Shown: piece by piece, positions 61,422-64,000 of the stretch | Numbering within the stretch: position 1 is the stretch's first letter | How the letters are laid out: each line of letters begins with the position of its first letter | Assembly (NCBI GenBank): GCA_015179045.1 | Contig: WHUZ01000014.1 | Span: 1 to 64,000 of the forward strand | DNA: 64,000 bases | From: Kalaharituber pfeilii | Lineage: Eukaryota > Ascomycota > Pezizomycetes > Pezizales > Pezizaceae | Reading direction: 5' to 3' | Notes under the pieces: model-generated | The model's input: the letters and a program-made list of their open reading frames with translations, nothing else | Database searches by the model: none | What the model was told of the DNA's origin: nothing | Made by a program: the position numbers and the translations under genes

Positions 61422-63703
61422 CAGTTTTATCATACCTAGCTATACCGGACGACCAAAATCCAGCACTTTCCGTCCGGTTTAACCTAGTATCCGGTATAGA
61501 AAATTTGCAGGGGTGGCATGCCAGGGTGTTACCGGGGGCGAAGGGGGTCCGCGGGTGGGGTATATAAAACTGAGATTGTCATACTGATACTTTTCGCAGA
61601 ACCTGAGTACCGTCCCTTACCACTTCCAAACGTAATATCTCCGGTGTCAGGCATGTTAGCAGTATCTTGTAAAGTGTAGCATATTCAGCAGGCATAGCTG
61701 AATATCGGGAGAATATCTGATAGTGACACTTTTCGTACACCATTTTTCATTCAATTATATGCACAAAAAGTACAGTTCTCTACCCCCCTTACATACCACA
61801 GAATAGCACATACCAAGTACTACATGACTGCACTCAATTACGGCTCTTTGCACTCTTAAGTGGCCATAGAGGAAGGTTAGCTAACTCATACAATAATAGA
61901 ATAGGGTTGGTGTAAATTTTCCAAGGCTCAAAAGCAGTAGCTGAAATGTCTAAAAGTACTGGAAATGCCGAAAATACCAATATGTCCTGACCATTACTCG
62001 AAGCAGCAATAGTATATGCTAGAAATAATAGAATCATGGGTATGAAACTGCTCTCTTAACTGCAGTGCTGTATACTATGACTGATAGCATTTACTGCTAG
62101 GAAGACACTTATTCATGAATATTATTGCCTGCAGCAGGATTGCACTATAAGAAGCTGTATACGAAGAGGTCAAGGATACCCATAATATCTATAATACTAA
62201 GGATGGTAGGGACACTCAGAATACCTATAATATTAGAAAATATGAATATCCAAAGTATGCAAAGCAGTCAGGAAATAGTTTATAGAGTGTAACGGCATCC
62301 CATAGTCAAGCTGGTAGCATCTAGCAAAAATTTTCCTTACTAATATAGGGTATAGAGATGAAAGAATTAATAAATAACTATTCTAGTACATATTTGCTGC
62401 ACAAATTTCATAGACTATATAGAGAGTATGAGAATACTACTTAGAGTAGTATATTGATTACGGTAGGCCATATTATATCTACAATAGGATATATTATTAA
62501 TTTTAGTATTTCTCGCACTTTCAGGCATTTCAGCTACTACTTTTGAGCCTTAAGAATTTATACCAGCTGTATTCTATGATTGTATGAGTTAGCTAACCTT
62601 CCTCTATGGCCACTTAAGAGTGCGAAGAGCCATAATTGAGTGCAGTCATGTAGTACTTAGTATATGCTATTCTGTGGTATGTAAGAGGAGTAGAGAATTG
62701 TACTTTTTGTGCATATAATTGAATGAAAAAATGGTGTATAAAAGTGTTACTATCAGATATTCTCCAAATATTCAGCTATTCCTGCTGAATATGCTGCACT
62801 TTACATGATGCTGCTAACATGGCTGACGGCGGAGATATTACATTTGGAAGTGTAGCAGGAGGGGTGCCAAGAAAACCTGCACATCCCGCACTACTACGTA
62901 AGCGAAGTACCGTCAAGATCAGCTTTGATCGATACCATCTCATTCAATCCCTACCTCAAAGCATGCCTTTTCTTTCCGTGAGAAATATGAGATATGTCTA
63001 GAGCGGAAGACTCAGTTACAGACAACAAAGATGTAGTGGATATGGCACTTCAGGCTCGAGAGGGATTAAAGCATCACCATAGTACACATAAAGTGCAGAA
63101 GCAACTCATGATTTCTGGCCTTCGTCCGATTCAGCTAATTTTTTTGTAAGTAAATTGCAAAAACCGTCAAGGGTTGTCCAGTATCGATAAATTCGATGCA
63201 TTAGTTTCACTATGTGGAGTCTAGCCAAGAGATTCATTACCTCGACTGACCTCAAGCAATGGTACATATATGCCAGTGCACATCTATGAAATGTCTTTTT
63301 GTCTGCTAGACAGAATGTTCTCGAAGTTATGTATTACAGTGCTTGAGAGGAAGGTCAATGCACTTGTAGTAAGATATTAAATATTATCATGAATTTACGC
63401 AACCAATATTGTTTTTACTATTTTCACAGAATACCAGTACCAGCAGCCATAGCATAACTATTAGATCATGTAGTTAGTCCTGGCAGTCAATATAATATGG
63501 GTTTATGCAGTGTCGTCAGACTCTTAGTAGGCGAGTGCAATCCTGCAAGTAAATGCTCGTGTACATTGGAATTTGATATGATTGATCGGCACGACACGGT
63601 CAGAAACAGTGAAACTAGTGCATCGAATCTCGCGAGGTTTTGCCCGCCCAAGAGATAGCAAGGTTTCTGGTTTAACGAGGCCCGGTATAGCTAGGTAAAA
63701 CTG
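61422..63703. mobile_element. 2282-bp TA-flanked pogo/Tc1-like element, degenerate
   Basis: Left end CAGTTTTATCATACCTAGCT and reverse-complemented right end CAGTTTTACCTAGCTATACC agree except for a 4-base insertion, both continuing into CTATACCGG. TA dinucleotides at 61420-61421 and 63704-63705 are the duplicated target. A further inverted copy of the CTATACCGGA motif lies subterminally at about 61479-61500. The size and CAG...TA ends fit a pogo/Fot1-type Tc1/mariner element. The interior has only ORFs up to about 67 codons, is AT-rich, and contains a large fold-back, so no intact transposase is present. Confidence 0.8.
61621..62852. repeat. Large inverted repeat inside the transposon
   Basis: About 367 bp at 61621-61988 is repeated in inverted orientation at about 62486-62852, with roughly 500 bp between. 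Example anchors: TGGCCATAGAGGAAGGTTAG (left) and its complement CTAACCTTCCTCTATGGCCA (right), plus CATATTCAGCAGG / CCTGCTGAATATG. The arms differ by scattered transitions. Both arm edges lie well inside the terminal repeats, so this is a nested or internal structure. Confidence 0.85.
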
Positions 63704-63705
63704 TA

Positions 63706-64000
63706 TGCTGGTAAAATCGATTAATGTGAGTTGGAGGATTAAGTTTACTAGTCAAGTAATAGAGATGGCATTGTACATGTTGCTTACTATTGTAAGTTAG
63801 TGAATGCATAGAGCGATATCAGTGATTTGCGATGAATAGTGAGGATCTGAGGGAGAGGGGAACGGTGTGCGGGGGATAACCTTGTCTGGGGGGCGAATGT
63901 GGGTTTGTTTTTTTATTTTTTCATGTGTGCGTGCATGCATTGTGTAAATATGGTTTTTAATCGAGGGTGAGGTCTTGATATATGCAAACTTAGTTATTCT
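63706..64000. other. Right flank, nothing recognised
   Basis: Ordinary AT-leaning sequence to the window end; no ORF or repeat that I can support. Confidence 0.5.

Overview
The window looks like the nuclear genome of a filamentous ascomycete. Genes carry many short introns (about 49-104 bp, GT..AG), 57-bp satellite DNA and LINE tails fill one end, and an AT-rich, GC-depleted (RIP-like) tract abuts a decayed LINE. Gene density is very low (five supported protein genes in 64 kb), with several small Tc1/mariner-type inverted-repeat elements. That would suit a repeat-rich lineage such as Pezizomycetes, but this placement is inference only.

Layout. 1-5600 is repeat territory. It holds a 12-bp minisatellite, a 57-bp satellite, a 19-bp tandem repeat, a 253-bp terminal-inverted-repeat element, and at least four LINE 3'-end insertions. 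Two copies of one repeat module (about 287-1890 and 1960-4580) act as filled and empty sites for each other, so LINE insertions and their target duplications can be read directly. 5600-21980 has no convincing gene, apart from a 79-bp palindromic MITE and a GC-rich island upstream of the next gene. 21988-23437 (+) is a four-finger C2H2 transcription factor. 23438-40956 is another long gene-free stretch with a second palindromic MITE. 40957-41336 (+) is a mitochondrial ribosomal protein of the MRPL27/mL41 family. A third palindromic MITE (41680-41758) separates it from three minus-strand genes in tandem: a 14-exon GH35 beta-galactosidase (42148-46233), an 18-exon MER3/HFM1 meiotic DNA helicase (47542-53042) and a 4-exon vacuolar Ca2+/H+ exchanger (54402-55812). 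The right end (56-64 kb) is gene-poor. It contains a 160-bp MITE and a 2282-bp TA-flanked pogo/Tc1-like element that encloses a large fold-back structure.

The genes do not form a pathway. They are ordinary housekeeping, meiotic, secreted-enzyme and transport functions scattered among mobile-element debris. Exon structures were built by hand from splice signals, reading-frame continuity and recognisable family motifs; all exon phases add up to whole codons. The most interesting material is the mobile-element record, above all the three-copy 79-bp hairpin MITE, the nested fold-back in the right-hand transposon, and the satellite/LINE filled-versus-empty site pairs. No CRISPR array, rRNA gene or confident tRNA gene was seen.
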